From positions 1-20,561 of the forward strand of contig JAYMTA010001335.1 of the NCBI GenBank assembly GCA_036897625.1: a DNA stretch of 20,561 nucleotides. The letters run 5' to 3'. A program made the position numbers and the translations under genes. Origin of the DNA: Pelargonium cotyledonis. Taxonomy: Eukaryota > Streptophyta > Magnoliopsida > Geraniales > Geraniaceae. This document shows positions 18,607 to 20,561 of the stretch, one piece after another (the first letter of the stretch is position 1; each line of letters starts with the position of its first letter). The notes beneath the pieces were generated by a model. It was not told the origin of the DNA, ran no database searches, and was given only the letters and a program-made list of their open reading frames with translations.

Positions 18607-20300
18607 TGTTGGGAATGTGCCTAGAGACCAATCATTTGTATGATCATGATATGACACTTTGTAGTATTGGCTACATCATGACCGTAGACATTGTTAGATC
18701 TTTAGATACTATCTCTGTGATATATTAAGATAGTACTCTTGATTATTGACTATAGGATAGTTCATCTATCCTTAAATGAGTTCCTAGTTGAGTGTCGCCA
18801 TGGTACGGTCAATGGTGATACGGACTAGTATACTGTTGTTTGATGACAAAGTGTTTTCATAGGACATTGGGATGTCACTCAACAGTGTAGGTGGTAGTTA
18901 GTAAACCATTACCTTGGACCGACCCACATGAGAGTTCTTCATGGGATACTGCTTAGCTGTCATAAGCAACTCTCCTAGATATGTAGCGAATGTGTTGATC
19001 CTTAGACTTGAGATCACCATAGGCATCCTGACATGATAATTTGTGTGCTTTGATCCAGTCAAACGACATCCGTAACAAGATTGCTCATAACGGTTGGCGT
19101 TGAGTACACCACAAATCATGAAGACGGATGGTGCATAATCAAGAAATGATTTCTCCCTCCAGACCAACGGAACGATATCTCTAGGCCCCCTGATGAGCAT
19201 GTGTTATCCCAAATGATACGAAATGTGTTGTCGTGATCATTTGTTCTAATGACACGCTCGGGATCAAGAAATCATATGATCTGGACCATTCGAGTATGAC
19301 AGTCCATGGCTTGTGTTTGGATCAAGATATCAAGGACAAAAGAATCGGACATTTCGTAGCTATATTTCATATGGATTTGATTTGTCATGTCAAGTCTCAC
19401 TACTTGGGTAGCACTGATGGCTAGGTAGGGTCGTCTTAGGACGTCATTGCCAACATTGTGAGGTCTCATAGGGACACACCCATACGAGTGATTGCGTAAG
19501 AGAACTTTTGCAAATCTCTAAAAGGTTTGGAAAGAGTTTCCAAACATATACACACCAATGGAAACTCCCAAAATTGTTTCGGAAAAATGACGTTTTGGAG
19601 AAAACTTGTGTAATGAGGTTGGACCGACTTGGTTAGACCAAGATAGCTAAGAATGATCTTCAAATATGTTTGGACCATTAGCCAATTCAATTGGACCATT
19701 TATTCTAGCTATTTCATGTCGTTGATTGAAACACAATGAACCGGTTTAGCCTAATTGCATTTTAGGGATTGATTTGTGTTTGGGCCAAATATTATCATGT
19801 GTGGGCTTATGGATGAACATCTCACACATTAATTGAGCCCATGAAAGCCCAAGTAAGAGCTTAACAAACCAGATCTTTTGAATATGAAGGATATAAGTCA
19901 AAGATTGTATTCGATCTATTCAAAATTTATGTTTCCATATGGTTAGAGATGAGATATCATTTATATTTGATTTGATCAATTCAAATTATTTTCTTCTCAT
20001 CTAAATAAAAGTGGGGCAGCAACTAATAAGTTGATCATTCATTCATTTGCTGGAAATGAAGTGAAACAAAAAGAGAAAAAGGTTTTTGGTTGCCCCATGT
20101 TCTAGAGATGAACACCGAAGAAGATCGTCTTCAAGTTGTCCATGTGAAGGGTCTTCGAAACTTGCTAGCACAAGGACGAGGAGCTTGAGCTTGGGGTGGA
20201 TACCTTGGAGTCATGAGCCTTTTGGTTGGTGTTTATGATGTTACTCAAATCTCTCCACCAACGTGTTTGTGAAACACAAAATCCGGATAGCTAGTTCTTG
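18607..20300 (+). mobile_element. Long Ty1/copia-type LTR (3' LTR), end not fixed
   Basis: It begins TGTTGGGAATGTGCCTAGAG, a start typical of long plant copia LTRs of the Angela/BARE-like kind, and lies just after a polypurine-like tract. Phrases such as GACTTGAGATCACCATAGG (~19002-19020) are also familiar from such LTRs. It has no long open frame. A TATA-like ATATAAG at 19891-19897 is followed by CT/GA-rich leader-like sequence. The opposite LTR is outside the window, and a terminal CA with target duplication could not be placed. The end coordinate is a rough guess and the lineage is tentative. Confidence 0.45.
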
Positions 20301-20561
20301 GATTGGAGTTTGCAACCTGGGTGGAATCAAAGATGGTGGGTTGATGTCTAAAAGCACAAGAAGAAGGAGACGACGATCCAGTTTTGGCGATCTGGTCCTC
20401 TGTCGCACTCCAATTCTGACGACGATGGTCCGGCGACGATGGTCCGGCGACGATGGTCAATGGTCCAACCTCCTGCGTCCTTGACTCAACCTTCAGCGTC
20501 CCCTGTCAAACCAGATCCGACGTCGGCCGCCGAGCTATTCCATCATCGAATAGGGTCGGTC
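20301..20561. other. GC-richer window edge, unassigned
   Basis: Base composition shifts to GC-rich with many CGAC/CGGC words. It may be the R-U5 part of the LTR or the start of the next feature. No domain can be read. Confidence 0.35.
20421..20458 (+). repeat. 14-bp tandem repeat, 2.7 copies
   Basis: GACGATGGTCCGGC occurs twice in full (20421-20434 and 20435-20448), followed by GACGATGGTC (20449-20458), without mismatches. Confidence 0.9.

Noticed and set aside
1..20561. A previously undescribed multi-gene system
   Set aside because: Apart from PHYB no other intact protein gene can be supported. The remainder is explained by repeats, transposon remnants and unassigned intergenic DNA.

Overview
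The window is nuclear DNA from a flowering plant, most likely a woody or large-genome eudicot. It has spliceosomal introns with GT..AG borders, AT-rich non-coding DNA, plant transposon remnants and a satellite array. Its one intact gene is phytochrome B, on the + strand.

Layout. Positions 1-600 are AT-rich intergenic DNA with a possible tRNA-derived SINE around 215-385. A small Mutator-like element lies at about 601-1693. It has ~100-bp terminal inverted repeats and carries a captured, broken piece of a calmodulin-like gene of the CML18 type, which makes it a Pack-MULE. Positions 1694-5190 hold no recognisable gene. This stretch contains decayed, probably retrotransposon-derived repeats, a 20-base G homopolymer, a degenerate ~31-bp repeat, and a 28-bp minisatellite of 13.6 copies that all keep exactly the same length. 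At 5191-5640 is an LTR-like promoter segment with a G-box palindrome and a TATA box, pointing toward the phytochrome gene.

PHYB runs from 6164 to 13747 in four exons: 6164-8231, 9359-10166, 11222-11515 and 13531-13747. The joined reading frame is open over 1,128 codons plus stop. All three splice junctions restore the phytochrome reading frame and rebuild conserved residues. The leader has a long purine tract and a four-codon upstream ORF that ends in four consecutive TAG codons. Intron 3 is enlarged by a non-autonomous Ty1/copia-type insertion at 12176-13389. It has a tRNA-iMet-like primer-binding site and a 5-bp target-site duplication.

Downstream of the 3' UTR (AATAAA at 14183), 14200-15360 is unassigned. 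Positions 15365-18317 are a tandem satellite of nine ~340-bp monomers. Positions 18318-20561 look like the 3' end of a copia element followed by a long LTR that starts TGTTGGG at 18607.

Functionally this is one light-receptor gene embedded in repeats. I found no operon, gene cluster or clearly new multi-gene system. The parts most worth a second look are the Pack-MULE capture, the intronic retroelement, the minisatellite and LTR just upstream of PHYB, the upstream ORF, and the satellite array.
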